NCBI GenBank assembly: GCA_030674185.1
Contig: JAPXFY010000022.1
Coordinates: 869,535-933,534 of the forward strand
DNA length: 64,000 bases
Reading direction: 5' to 3'
DNA from: Monoplex corrugatus
Lineage: Eukaryota; Mollusca; Gastropoda; Littorinimorpha; Ranellidae
A program made the position numbers and the translations under genes. This document shows positions 58,701 to 60,755 of this stretch, in pieces. Under the pieces are notes generated by a model. That model had not been told where the DNA came from, searched no databases, and saw only the letters and a program-made list of their open reading frames with translations. Position 1 is the stretch's first letter, and each line of letters starts with the position of its first letter.

Positions 58701-59792
58701 GAGGAGTGTTGTCACAAAGACAGTGAATGGAGGAGTGTTGTCACAAAGACAGTGAATGGAGGAGTGTTGTCACAAAGACTGTGAATGGAGGAGTGTTGTC
58801 ACAAAGACTGTGAATGGAGGAGTGTTGTCACAAAGACAGTGAATGGAGGAGTGTTGTCACAAAGACAGTGAATGGAGGAGTGTTGTCACAAAGACAGTGA
58901 ATGGAGGAGTGTTGTCACAAAGACAGTGAATGGAGGAGTGTTGTCACAAAGACTGTGAATGGAGGAGTGTTGTCACAAAGACAGTGAATGGAGGAGTGTT
59001 GTCACAAAGACAGTGAATGGAGGAGTGTTGTCACAAAGACTGTGAATGGAGGAGTGTTGTCACAAAGACTGTGAATGGAGGAGTGTTGTCACAAAGACAG
59101 TGAATGGAGGAGTGTTGTCACAAAGACTGTGAATGGAGGAGTGTTGTCACAAAGACTGTGAATGGAGGAGTGTTGTCACAAAGACTGTGAATGGAGGAGT
59201 GTTGTCACAAAGACTGTGAATGGAGGAGTGTTGTCACAAAGACAGTGAATGGAGAAGTCTGCTAAGGTGGCTACTATCGAACTACATGATGCTGACAGGT
59301 GATGGACGGGTGACCTTACATCATGTTACAATACATAATACCATATATATTGCACATCATCTGTAGAGTCACCTGTGGTATATTACAGCACATCTTGACA
59401 TCTTTCTGTCCTGACAAACACACTATCCACTTGCCTGTCACAGTCTCTCACATCTCTCTCACAACATTAGACCTGTACTACATCACACACACACACTACA
59501 CACACTCACTCACACACACACGAACTCACATTTCCCACATCTCAGGCCTCATACAGGTGGCAATGTTGGGGTTGTAGTCAAAGATGGCAGCGGTGATGTT
59601 GAAGAGGATTTTGATGTGCATGGCTGGGCCCAGGTTGTTGGCGTCAGACACCGTCTTCAGTTCCTGCAGCATCTCGATCATCTGGGCGCGGTCTGTTCCC
59701 TTCTTACCGCGAGCAGCAACAATCTCGTAAAGTTTCTTGGTGACGGCCTCATGGTTGATCTCCTGATCCTTGGCAAACATCTTGGGCTTCTC
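15577..59792 (-). CDS. EIF3C: eIF3c, eukaryotic translation initiation factor 3 subunit C (13 exons, 5' incomplete)
   Basis: eIF3c is a core PCI-domain subunit of the eIF3 complex, which binds the 40S ribosomal subunit in the cytoplasm and scaffolds eIF1, eIF5 and initiator tRNA recruitment. Thirteen exons join on the - strand with consistent phases into 1797 nt (598 residues plus stop). They cover about the last two-thirds of the protein, from [12 protein letters not shown] to the C-terminal [10 protein letters not shown]. Family landmarks in order are [115 protein letters not shown], and the PCI winged-helix part [15 protein letters not shown] to [14 protein letters not shown]. The tail is Asn/Arg-rich. 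Exons total 1.8 kb of a 44 kb span. N-terminal exons (eIF1/eIF5-binding acidic region) must lie beyond 64000. Assignment is by recognition of conserved blocks, with high confidence. Confidence 0.95.
15662..16375. repeat. 60 bp minisatellite in eIF3c intron 12, about 12 copies
   Basis: The unit contains 'agatgacgtaaacaaacg', 'ttccccatgaaagcc' and 'tctatgcaagaacagtt'. The array begins 14 bp from the exon 13 acceptor. A later variant has aagcc in place of aaacg. Every unit has TGACGTAA, a CRE/bZIP-like half palindrome, often overlapping GTAAACAAA, a forkhead-like core. Confidence 0.95.
16513..16652. mobile_element. Palindromic MITE, TTAACCCTTTGAC family, copy 1
   Basis: It begins TTAACCCTTTGACTCCC and ends GGAGTCAAAGGGTTAA, with TTAA at both termini and internal 'ccaccagctgcaaaaact'. 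It lies in intron 12. Confidence 0.7.
16653..16899. other. Unique intronic stretch between two MITE copies
   Basis: No exon, repeat or other feature was recognised here. It sits between two copies of the same TTAA-flanked family and could be the body of a larger composite element, but nothing in it supports that directly. Confidence 0.3.
16900..17092. mobile_element. Palindromic MITE, TTAACCCTTTGAC family, copy 2 (nested)
   Basis: TTAA termini are at 16900 and 17089. An inner TTAACCCTTTGACTCCC...GGAGTCAAAGGGTTAA unit (16943-17022) lies inside, forming a near-perfect hairpin around 'cttcctgcaggaag'. Confidence 0.7.
17195..17430 (-). mobile_element. LINE C-terminal fragment (GRL/GKL family), copy 1
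   Basis: The - strand reads [16 protein letters not shown], parallel to [17 protein letters not shown] at about 23190 (- strand) and [20 protein letters not shown] at about 37530 (+ strand). This is the C-terminal 'GKL.G.R..GRPR' signature of non-LTR retrotransposon proteins. It is heavily decayed. Confidence 0.6.
17431..17995. other. Unique part of intron 12 next to exon 12
   Basis: No gene. There is a weak series of 'gtaggcctactgattta' words around 17753-17860. The exon 12 donor follows at 17995. Confidence 0.35.
17996..18046 (-). CDS. EIF3C: eIF3c exon 12 of this window (51 nt)
   Basis: The acceptor is GTTTTGCAG|ATGTGCAG and the donor TTTCAAG|GTGAGA. It completes a split Asn codon and encodes [17 protein letters not shown], a Gln/Asn-rich tail segment. 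Phases match exons 11 and 13. Confidence 0.85.
18150..18950. repeat. 39 bp minisatellite in intron 11, about 20 near-perfect copies
   Basis: The unit is 'atcatgaagtgctcaccaag' plus 'ttctacacacactgaaaac'. Copies are almost identical. Because 39 is 3n, the + strand repeats [13 protein letters not shown] and the - strand is open too; neither is a gene. On the - strand each unit has GTTTTCAG, 15 nt, then GTGAGC. Confidence 0.97.
19140..20128. repeat. 40 bp minisatellite in intron 11, about 25 copies
   Basis: The unit is 'aaaagatacactctgcctc' plus 'atctaaatatagaacacctat'. Most units carry TATAAAAGA on the + strand; a few have cttcaaaaga instead. Confidence 0.95.
20495..20675. repeat. About 46 bp tandem repeat, 4 copies, intron 11
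   Basis: The unit contains 'ttttgacaccaggaacag' and 'acacatgtacagaaacccc'. The frames across it are artefacts. Confidence 0.85.
20676..20994. other. Intron 11 spacer with purine-rich and CA-rich stretches
   Basis: A G/A-rich block (about 20710-20800) is followed by degenerate (CA)n. No gene was seen. Confidence 0.35.
20995..21350. repeat. About 30 bp minisatellite, roughly 12 copies, intron 11
   Basis: The unit is 'acatgtacatgtacac' plus 'atgacccaaggaaac', with an optional internal acatgt. Each unit contains the palindrome ACATGTACATGT. Confidence 0.9.
21351..21721. other. Unique intronic stretch in intron 11
   Basis: No exon or repeat was recognised apart from an A-rich tract near 21590-21612. 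Confidence 0.3.
21722..21900. mobile_element. Palindromic MITE, TTAACCCTTTGAC family, degenerate copy
   Basis: The left end is ttaaccccttgactccctc; an inner ttaaccctgtcactccat and an 'aggagtaaaagggttaa' follow, then 'ggagtgacagggttcaa'. The arms are diverged but clearly inverted. Confidence 0.6.
22020..22235. repeat. About 66 bp tandem repeat, 3 copies, intron 11
   Basis: The unit contains 'agtcagactatttatgacac' and 'aagaacagacatcacacaat', with 'atttattatacaagaagag'. Confidence 0.8.
22262..22875. repeat. Degenerate CA-rich array next to the exon 11 donor
   Basis: Words such as 'cagacacccatcacatcac' and 'cagacacccgccacacc' repeat with loose period (about 19-24 bp). The array begins about 10 bp into intron 11. 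Confidence 0.85.
22884..23046 (-). CDS. EIF3C: eIF3c exon 11 of this window (163 nt)
   Basis: The acceptor is CATTGACAG|GCGTCG and the donor AAGTCCA|GTAAGT. It encodes [37 protein letters not shown] and [10 protein letters not shown], matching the end of the PCI domain and the start of the C-terminal tail. A CA-rich array starts about 10 bp past the donor. Confidence 0.93.
23060..23275 (-). mobile_element. LINE C-terminal fragment (GKL family), copy 2, intron 10
   Basis: The - strand reads [20 protein letters not shown], colinear with the fragments at 17195-17430 and 37437-37650. It starts only about 15 bp upstream of the exon 11 acceptor. Confidence 0.6.
23687..23825. mobile_element. Small MITE nested in the hAT-like element
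   Basis: Inverted ends CAGTGAAACCTCTCTT...GAGAGGTTTCACTG are flanked by TA on both sides (23685-23686 and 23826-23827), as for Tc1/mariner-type targets. Inner arms (aaactatttgccatgaaatt and its inverse) extend the hairpin. Confidence 0.65.
24070..24104. repeat. (CA)n microsatellite
   Basis: An uninterrupted CA run of about 17 units truncates the zinc-finger frame of the hAT-like element on the - strand. Confidence 0.9.
24754..24957 (-). CDS. EIF3C: eIF3c exon 10 of this window (204 nt), PCI winged helix
   Basis: The acceptor is TTGTCCAG|GTGTGGGAC and the donor CTTATG|GTGTGT. It encodes [50 protein letters not shown] and MIINEELM. The donor runs into a GT-rich tract with several alternative GT dinucleotides, so exact donor use needs cDNA. 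Tandem copies of its 5' part lie in intron 9. Confidence 0.93.
24994..25966 (-). repeat. Tandem partial copies of eIF3c exon 10 with its acceptor (intron 9)
   Basis: About five units of roughly 90 bp carry the exon 10 acceptor and its first about 50 nt. They are at about 24994-25030 (partial), 25060-25122, 25156-25216, 25249-25293 continued at 25850-25872, and 25908-25966. On the - strand they read CAG then GTGTGGGACCTG, encoding [16 protein letters not shown] before running into intron-like sequence. The fourth unit is split by SINE-like copy B. Confidence 0.85.
25294..25849 (-). mobile_element. SINE-like retroelement, copy B, with 13 bp target duplication
   Basis: The element is flanked by ggtcccacacctg at 25281-25293 and again at 25850-25862, a clean 13 bp target-site duplication. 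This shows retroposition. It shares blocks with copies A, C and D. Its - strand 3' end is the 'tttaaatagtataacaac' side. It interrupts one of the exon 10 duplicates. Confidence 0.85.
26000..26300. repeat. Two short tandem repeats in intron 9
   Basis: 'aaacatcaccacc...gtacaatcacatcatcagg' occurs twice (26049-26165). A roughly 50 bp unit with 'acatcacattgtgtaaccc' and 'tacagttattattccat' occurs about three times to 26297. Confidence 0.75.
26375..26932 (-). mobile_element. SINE-like retroelement, copy C
   Basis: It has the same block order as copies A and B, from 'gtttaaagcccagccgac' to 'tactgaaagaacccccagc'. It lies in intron 9, about 0.5 kb from copy B and in the same orientation. No clear target duplication was identified. 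Confidence 0.75.
26933..27055. repeat. Two-copy duplication in intron 9
   Basis: A roughly 62 bp unit 'cactgacaagtctacagtg'...'tggtttagtctaccacac' occurs twice directly before the MITE at 27056; a diverged third copy lies near 27261-27330. Confidence 0.7.
27056..27234. mobile_element. Palindromic MITE, TTAACCCTTTGAC family, copy 4
   Basis: TTAA is at both ends; the arms are ttaaccctttgactcccg and 'aaccaaagggttaa'. An internal hairpin is built on 'accctatatatcagctttcc'. It lies in intron 9. Confidence 0.65.
27372..28440. repeat. 106-108 bp minisatellite in intron 9, about 10 copies
   Basis: The unit contains 'actcgtgtgcaggtaacatt', 'cacatgcatgctaaagtctg' and 'cgtcatttaacgtttagtg'. Copies are nearly identical. 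A two-base deletion (acagtt for acacagtt) is spread through the later copies, showing stepwise amplification. Confidence 0.95.
28441..29250. other. Mostly unique part of intron 9
   Basis: No exon was recognised. A (TTTGG)n tract lies at about 29084-29133. Codon-like composition and splice signals are absent. Confidence 0.35.
29255..29292. repeat. (CA)n/(TA)n microsatellite
   Basis: It reads acacacacacacacac, then atatatatat, then acacacacac. Confidence 0.85.
29385..29740. repeat. About 120-140 bp tandem repeat, 3 copies, intron 9
   Basis: Each unit has 'gtgccatccgtcatttagtg', 'gcacacaatgttaccccc' and 'acagataaacaatgg'. The first unit ends with an (ACAAC)n expansion. Confidence 0.8.
29741..30055. 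repeat. Low-complexity (cacactacac)-type tract
   Basis: Irregular mixtures of 'cactacaccataccacac' words without a fixed period. No coding meaning. Confidence 0.85.
30113..34440. repeat. 4.3 kb array of a 63 bp unit in intron 9, about 70 copies
   Basis: The unit is 'atggatgtcatcacagtacc' plus 'atcaccaactgttcactg' plus 'tgtatactgtcctgttactg' plus 'ttgtt'. A 3n unit length makes long artefactual frames on the + strand. Copies at 30113-30780 and 31400-33550 are uniform. Stretches near 30790-31350 and from 34040 onward have many small deletions. Confidence 0.97.
34441..36056. repeat. 1.6 kb array of a 40-44 bp unit, about 39 copies, continuing the previous array
   Basis: The unit is 'gtatggatgtcatcacagc' plus 'tatcagtgacagttacat', with an optional aat. 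It shares the 17 bp core 'tatggatgtcatcacag' with the 63 bp array and is joined to it through a scrambled transition at about 34400-34800. Confidence 0.95.
36195..36425 (+). mobile_element. LINE C-terminal fragment
   Basis: The + strand frame reads [20 protein letters not shown], then [20 protein letters not shown] and a stop at 36423. The 'YKD..K.D.KAL..NT..WE..AADR..WR' pattern is typical of the C-terminus of non-LTR retrotransposon ORF2 proteins. It is an isolated fragment without the RT domain. Confidence 0.65.
36426..37211. other. Unique part of intron 9 next to exon 9
   Basis: No gene or repeat was recognised other than a short (CA)n/(TACA)n tract at about 37152-37197. Confidence 0.35.
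37212..37405 (-). CDS. EIF3C: eIF3c exon 9 of this window (194 nt)
   Basis: The acceptor is TTGTGCAG|CCCATGAG and the donor GCCAAG|GTAGGG. It encodes [36 protein letters not shown] and [11 protein letters not shown], near the start of the PCI region. Confidence 0.95.
37437..37650 (+). mobile_element. LINE C-terminal fragment (GKL family), copy 3, intron 8
   Basis: The + strand reads [20 protein letters not shown] followed by [17 protein letters not shown]. It matches the fragments at 17195 and 23060 in the opposite orientation. Confidence 0.65.
37690..37733. repeat. (ATG)n microsatellite
   Basis: An atgatg run of about 14 units with one interruption (ataatg). Confidence 0.9.
37750..38232. 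repeat. About 41 bp minisatellite in intron 8, 12 copies
   Basis: The unit is 'aagtcttccattcatggc' plus 'aaggtaagggggcaagtgttg'. On the + strand (antisense to eIF3c) each unit has AAG|GTAAGG, a good donor-like site. Confidence 0.93.
38233..39394. repeat. 66 bp minisatellite in intron 8, about 18 copies
   Basis: The unit contains 'gggtgacatatctatgtatg', 'gcagacacaatacaatac' and 'gataccatgaagacacaac'. The 3n unit opens both strands (22-residue repeats); not coding. Confidence 0.95.
39395..42838 (-). repeat. 3.4 kb array of a 58-65 bp unit carrying the exon 8 splice donor, about 55 copies
   Basis: On the - strand each unit contains TATGGCAG|GTACGTTA or TATGGCAG|GTACATTA, the same sequence as the real exon 8/intron 8 junction (TATATGGCAG|GTACGTTA at 42849-42834). 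The array starts directly at that junction. Each unit continues with 'ctgtgtgtctgacacagat' and 'acctaatatggcacag'. Length variants come from loss of 'tacag', 'gt' or 'ac'. Confidence 0.96.
42842..42995 (-). CDS. EIF3C: eIF3c exon 8 of this window (154 nt)
   Basis: The acceptor is GTGTCCAG|GGTCTGG and the donor TATATGGCAG|GTACGT. It encodes [19 protein letters not shown] and [17 protein letters not shown], then LEIPYMA. It ends in phase 1. The donor is copied in each unit of the adjacent intron 8 array. Confidence 0.95.
43021..43500. repeat. Degenerate 'catgaacactcatcatc' repeats and poly(C) in intron 7
   Basis: Words 'aaacactcatcatcatcac' and 'cacataatcatgaacactc' recur with loose spacing. 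A poly(C) run lies at about 43187-43204. This repeat type continues after the MITE at 43501 and after the transposon at 43995. Confidence 0.65.
43501..43818. mobile_element. MITE-like element with TTAA ends, about 318 bp
   Basis: It begins TTAACCCTTTTGCATTTGC and ends 'agctaagggttaa'. The ends match other TTAA elements here, but the interior is different from the palindromic family. No transposase frame. Confidence 0.5.
43995..45303 (-). mobile_element. hAT-like DNA transposon derivative, copy 2 (intron 7)
   Basis: Inverted ends CAGGCTGGGGAAC...GTTCCCCAGCCTG span 1309 bp, flanked by attatc on both sides (43989-43994 and 45304-45309). It shares the G/C-rich left block with copy 1 (gccgcctaggccccggtggg and a gaagccccc hairpin). 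It also shares a related - strand frame starting at 44956 ([18 protein letters not shown]; copy 1 has [19 protein letters not shown]). The zinc-finger part is not intact here. A poly(G) run is at 44702-44720. It inserted within the degenerate 'aagcatgaacacac' repeat. Confidence 0.65.
45416..45538. mobile_element. Palindromic MITE, TTAACCCTTTGAC family, copy 5, abutting the exon 7 donor
   Basis: TTAA lies at both ends (45416-45419 and 45535-45538), with arms 'ttaaccctctgactccc' and 'agaatcaaagggttaa'. The right end reaches intron position +8 relative to the exon 7 donor at 45545. Confidence 0.65.
45546..45671 (-). CDS. EIF3C: eIF3c exon 7 of this window (126 nt)
   Basis: The acceptor is GATTTTACAG|ATCCTGTAC and the donor GCTCAG|GTTGGT. 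It encodes [32 protein letters not shown] and RAKELLAQ. The donor is weak (GTTGGT), and a TTAA-type MITE begins at intron position +8. The acceptor plus 8 exon bases recur in every unit of the upstream intron 6 array. Confidence 0.93.
45672..48200 (-). repeat. 2.5 kb array of a 39-51 bp unit carrying the exon 7 splice acceptor, about 55 copies
   Basis: On the - strand each unit reads GTTTTACAG|ATCCTGTAGGTGTAAG, then 'acaatcctgacag'. The real junction is GATTTTACAG|ATCCTGTAC. So every unit carries the acceptor and the first 8 exon bases. Length variants come from optional 'aaccaactgt' segments. Confidence 0.96.
48201..48487. other. End of intron 6 with two short duplications
   Basis: 'ttacactacctgatcatgg' with 'tgtatgtgtctctct' occurs twice (48200-48270). 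A block with 'ccagtctacctagatgtgg' occurs twice (48367-48460). The exon 6 donor follows at 48487. Confidence 0.6.
48488..48685 (-). CDS. EIF3C: eIF3c exon 6 of this window (198 nt)
   Basis: The acceptor is TCTGCCAG|AAGGTGACC and the donor ACCCAG|GTAAGT. It encodes [37 protein letters not shown] and [15 protein letters not shown], a strongly conserved part of eIF3c. Both ends are phase 0. Confidence 0.95.
48700..50310. repeat. 47 bp minisatellite in intron 5, about 34 copies
   Basis: The unit is 'accacatctaacacatacac' plus 'attattcttttgtaaacatc' plus 'acatcat'. It begins about 14 nt upstream of the exon 6 acceptor and fills most of the intron. Each unit contains GTAAACA. Confidence 0.96.
50311..50583. 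other. Unique end of intron 5 next to the micro-exon
   Basis: No gene or repeat was seen, apart from the strong GTAAGTG donor of the 39 nt exon at its edge. Confidence 0.35.
50584..50622 (-). CDS. EIF3C: eIF3c exon 5 of this window, a 39 nt micro-exon
   Basis: The acceptor is GTTTTTGCAG|TTTGATC and the donor AGATCG|GTAAGTG. It encodes only [13 protein letters not shown], bridging HCYFK and [11 protein letters not shown]. This is the position of the poorly conserved linker that is much longer in human eIF3c. Phase 0 on both sides means skipping would keep the frame. Confidence 0.85.
50800..51117 (-). mobile_element. SINE-like retroelement, copy D (truncated)
   Basis: It contains 'catttaaagttcagctgac', 'gccacgtcagggctatatcc' and 'cacataatctacagaaatg', matching the first about 300 bp of copies A-C. 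The rest is lost where the 42/46 bp array begins. Confidence 0.65.
51124..53940. repeat. 2.8 kb array of 42/46 bp units in intron 4, about 64 copies
   Basis: The unit is 'aaacacataatcaccataaag' minus or plus a leading aacc, then 'cagtataactgtctccttgtc'. Two length classes differ by the 4 bp 'acca'; the 46 bp class dominates at 51170-52090 and the 42 bp class at 52860-53640. It ends about 20 bp from the exon 4 donor. Confidence 0.96.
53958..54081 (-). CDS. EIF3C: eIF3c exon 4 of this window (124 nt)
   Basis: The acceptor is TATTTACAG|ACTGAAAG and the donor TTTAAG|GTATGC. It encodes [20 protein letters not shown] and [19 protein letters not shown]. Intron 3 on its 5' side is almost pure tandem repeat; a 42/46 bp array begins about 20 bp past its donor. 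Confidence 0.93.
54082..54902 (-). repeat. Intron 3 composed of about 10 copies of an 82-85 bp mini-intron-like unit
   Basis: On the - strand each unit has a donor-like 'gttgGTGTGATTTTTATAC', a body 'attgtagacatggcaacac' and an acceptor-like 'accatATTTCAG|GCTGAAG'. The real exon 3 donor reads AG|GTGAGGGTGATTTTTATAC. The real exon 4 acceptor reads ATTTACAG|ACTGAAAG, preceded by the same 'atggcaacactttgtgatgg'. So the unit contains both intron ends plus exon scraps. Confidence 0.93.
54903..55015 (-). CDS. EIF3C: eIF3c exon 3 of this window (113 nt)
   Basis: The acceptor is ACACAG|GCAACTCC and the donor GACAG|GTGAGG. It encodes [18 protein letters not shown] and [19 protein letters not shown]. 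It ends in phase 2 (AG), completed by A from exon 4 to give Arg. Confidence 0.93.
55140..55370. other. Intron 2 stretch without a supported feature
   Basis: A short open frame ([18 protein letters not shown]) looks moderately protein-like, but no splice context or family could be assigned. It may be a retroelement remnant. Confidence 0.25.
55370..55740. repeat. 57 bp minisatellite in intron 2, about 6 copies
   Basis: The unit is 'gatgctttaacgtatacat' plus 'acacacaaaattatacgac' plus 'aagccgcaaggtagattat'. The 3n length opens both strands. Confidence 0.92.
55741..55962. other. Unique intron 2 stretch
   Basis: No gene or repeat was recognised. It leads into the MITE at 55963. Confidence 0.3.
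55963..56155. mobile_element. Palindromic MITE, TTAACCCTTTGAC family, copy 6
   Basis: TTAA is at both ends; the arms are ttaaccctttgactactgc and 'gcaggagtcaaagggttaa'. A second nested pair is built on 'ccaccagcttcctgcatg'. Confidence 0.65.
56420..57210. repeat. 33 bp minisatellite in intron 2, about 24 copies
   Basis: The unit is 'aattacaccagtctaactg' plus 'ggaagttaggacag'. Variants with 'attacaacag' and 'ctacctgggac' are confined to the left edge. Confidence 0.95.
57211..57710. other. Unique end of intron 2 next to exon 2
   Basis: No gene was recognised. A short 'cagtttcagtttcagtttc' tract lies near 57357-57374. Confidence 0.35.
57711..57807 (-). CDS. EIF3C: eIF3c exon 2 of this window (97 nt)
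   Basis: The acceptor is AACAG|GTGTATGG and the donor GAG|GTATGT. It encodes [12 protein letters not shown] and [13 protein letters not shown], matching the family's CL..I.ELM and VGENILEE blocks. The acceptor and about the first 60 nt of this exon are tandemly duplicated just upstream in intron 1 (57808-58425). Confidence 0.92.
57808..58425 (-). repeat. Tandem copies of eIF3c exon 2 acceptor plus about 60 nt of exon (intron 1)
   Basis: About 115 bp units: four full copies (about 57930-57994, 58043-58110, 58158-58225 and 58268-58335) plus partial copies at each end. On the - strand each starts AG|GTGTATGGAG and encodes [18 protein letters not shown], parallel to the real exon's [18 protein letters not shown]. 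Each then diverges to 'gtggtgtgtactgcc' and ATACAG|GTGTGA, a donor-like site. The frame stays open over the shared part. Confidence 0.92.
58455..58665 (+). mobile_element. Degenerate LINE C-terminal fragment (intron 1)
   Basis: The + strand reads [40 protein letters not shown], then [14 protein letters not shown]. It is colinear with the longer copy at 59945-60755 (LKYVGHAIRNERTDLMSTVL, QGKVEGKRNRGRPP, RLSQDRECWRQLV). Confidence 0.75.
58666..59255. repeat. 29 bp minisatellite seeded in the LINE fragment, about 20 copies
   Basis: The unit is 'acagtgaatggaggagtg' plus 'ttgtcacaaag'. The first copy is the LINE codons for S-E-W-R-S-V-V at 58660-58690, so the array grew out of the retroelement. 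Confidence 0.93.
59256..59529. other. Unique end of intron 1 next to exon 1
   Basis: It ends in a short (CA)n at about 59484-59520, just before the exon 1 donor GTGAGT. No other feature. Confidence 0.35.
59530..59792 (-). CDS. EIF3C: eIF3c exon 1 of this window (263 nt)
   Basis: The acceptor is 'gccctTGCAG' and the donor AAAT|GTGAGT. The exon enters in phase 0 at EKPKMFAK and carries [15 protein letters not shown] and [19 protein letters not shown]. It ends two bases into a codon. It belongs to the eIF3c N-terminal-type helical domain. Upstream coding sequence is not in the window, so the preceding intron is at least 4.2 kb. Confidence 0.93.
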
Positions 59793-59867
59793 CTGCAAGG
59801 GCAGATAAGTCACTGTATCATCACAACACTATGTCACTGATATCAACTACAACAAATCACAACATTG

Positions 59868-59915
59868 TTATTGTTATTGTTGTTTAAAGCCCAACCAACT
59901 ACACACAGTCATATC
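59868..59915 (-). mobile_element. SINE-like family remnant (copy E)
   Basis: 'ttgttgtttaaagcccaac' plus 'caactacacacagtcatatc' is the terminal piece of the SINE-like family. A second copy of the same phrase begins at about 60765, on the other side of the LINE. Confidence 0.6.
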
Positions 59916-59944
59916 AACAACAATGAATTACACTGTTATTGTTG

Positions 59945-60755
59945 TTGTTACGCAGATGACACAGGATTACTGGCAGACAACATTACAGGCTCTAGGAGGA
60001 TCCTGTACAGGGTAGACCGGGTTGGAAAGGCAGCTGGGCTGGACTTAAATTCAAAGAAGACAAAGGTTATGCATGTTGCAGGCAAATATAACACTAGACA
60101 GGACCAGATCATGCTAAACCAAGTCCCTCTAGAAAATGTCAAGGACTTTAGATATTTAGGTTCAGTCAAGACACACGATGGAACATGCTCAAAAGACATA
60201 AAGATGAGAATTGGAATGGCCAAGAACAGTATGGTTCAATTGAACAATATTTGGAAAGACCACAGCATAACAGCAGACCTTAAGATAAAACTCTTAAAAT
60301 GTCTTGTCTGGCCAGTGATGTTATACGGCTGCGAGGCATGGACAATGAAGAAAGAGGATGAAAGACGAGTGGAAGCAGCAGAGCTGTGGTTTTACCGAAG
60401 ACTGCTGAGGGTCAAATGGACGGATAGGCGCTCAAATGAAAGCATACTGAATGAGTTGGGTACTACACGCAAGCTTCTAGTACTCATACAACGGAGGAAA
60501 CTGAAATATGTTGGACACGCAATCCGTAATGAGAGAACAGACTTGATGTCCACTGTCCTCCAAGGTAAAGTGGAAGGAAAGAGAAACAGAGGACGGCCAC
60601 CTGCATCACTTGCTAGAAACATCACAAACATCAGTGGCAAGAAACTCCAGGAGGTGGTCAGACTTAGCCAAGATCGAGAGTGCTGGAGGCAACTTGTGAG
60701 GACATCATGTGCAGCGGCCAACACTGTCCCCGGTGACGCCGACAGGTGAGACAGG
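59945..60755 (+). mobile_element. 5'-truncated non-LTR retrotransposon with an intact C-terminal ORF
   Basis: The frame is open from the reverse transcriptase motif YADDTGLLADN to the stop at 60747-60749, about 267 codons without interruption. Landmarks are DLNSKKTKVMH, VKDFRYLGS, LLKCLVWPVMLYGCEAW, LRVKWTDRRSNESIL, LKYVGHAIRNERTD and VEGKRNRGRP. The 3' tail is 'gacaggtgagacaggtg' then 'aggtgag'. Truncation falls right at the catalytic YADD motif, so it is not active. It is antisense to eIF3c and upstream of exon 1 of the window. The clade is uncertain. Confidence 0.9.
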
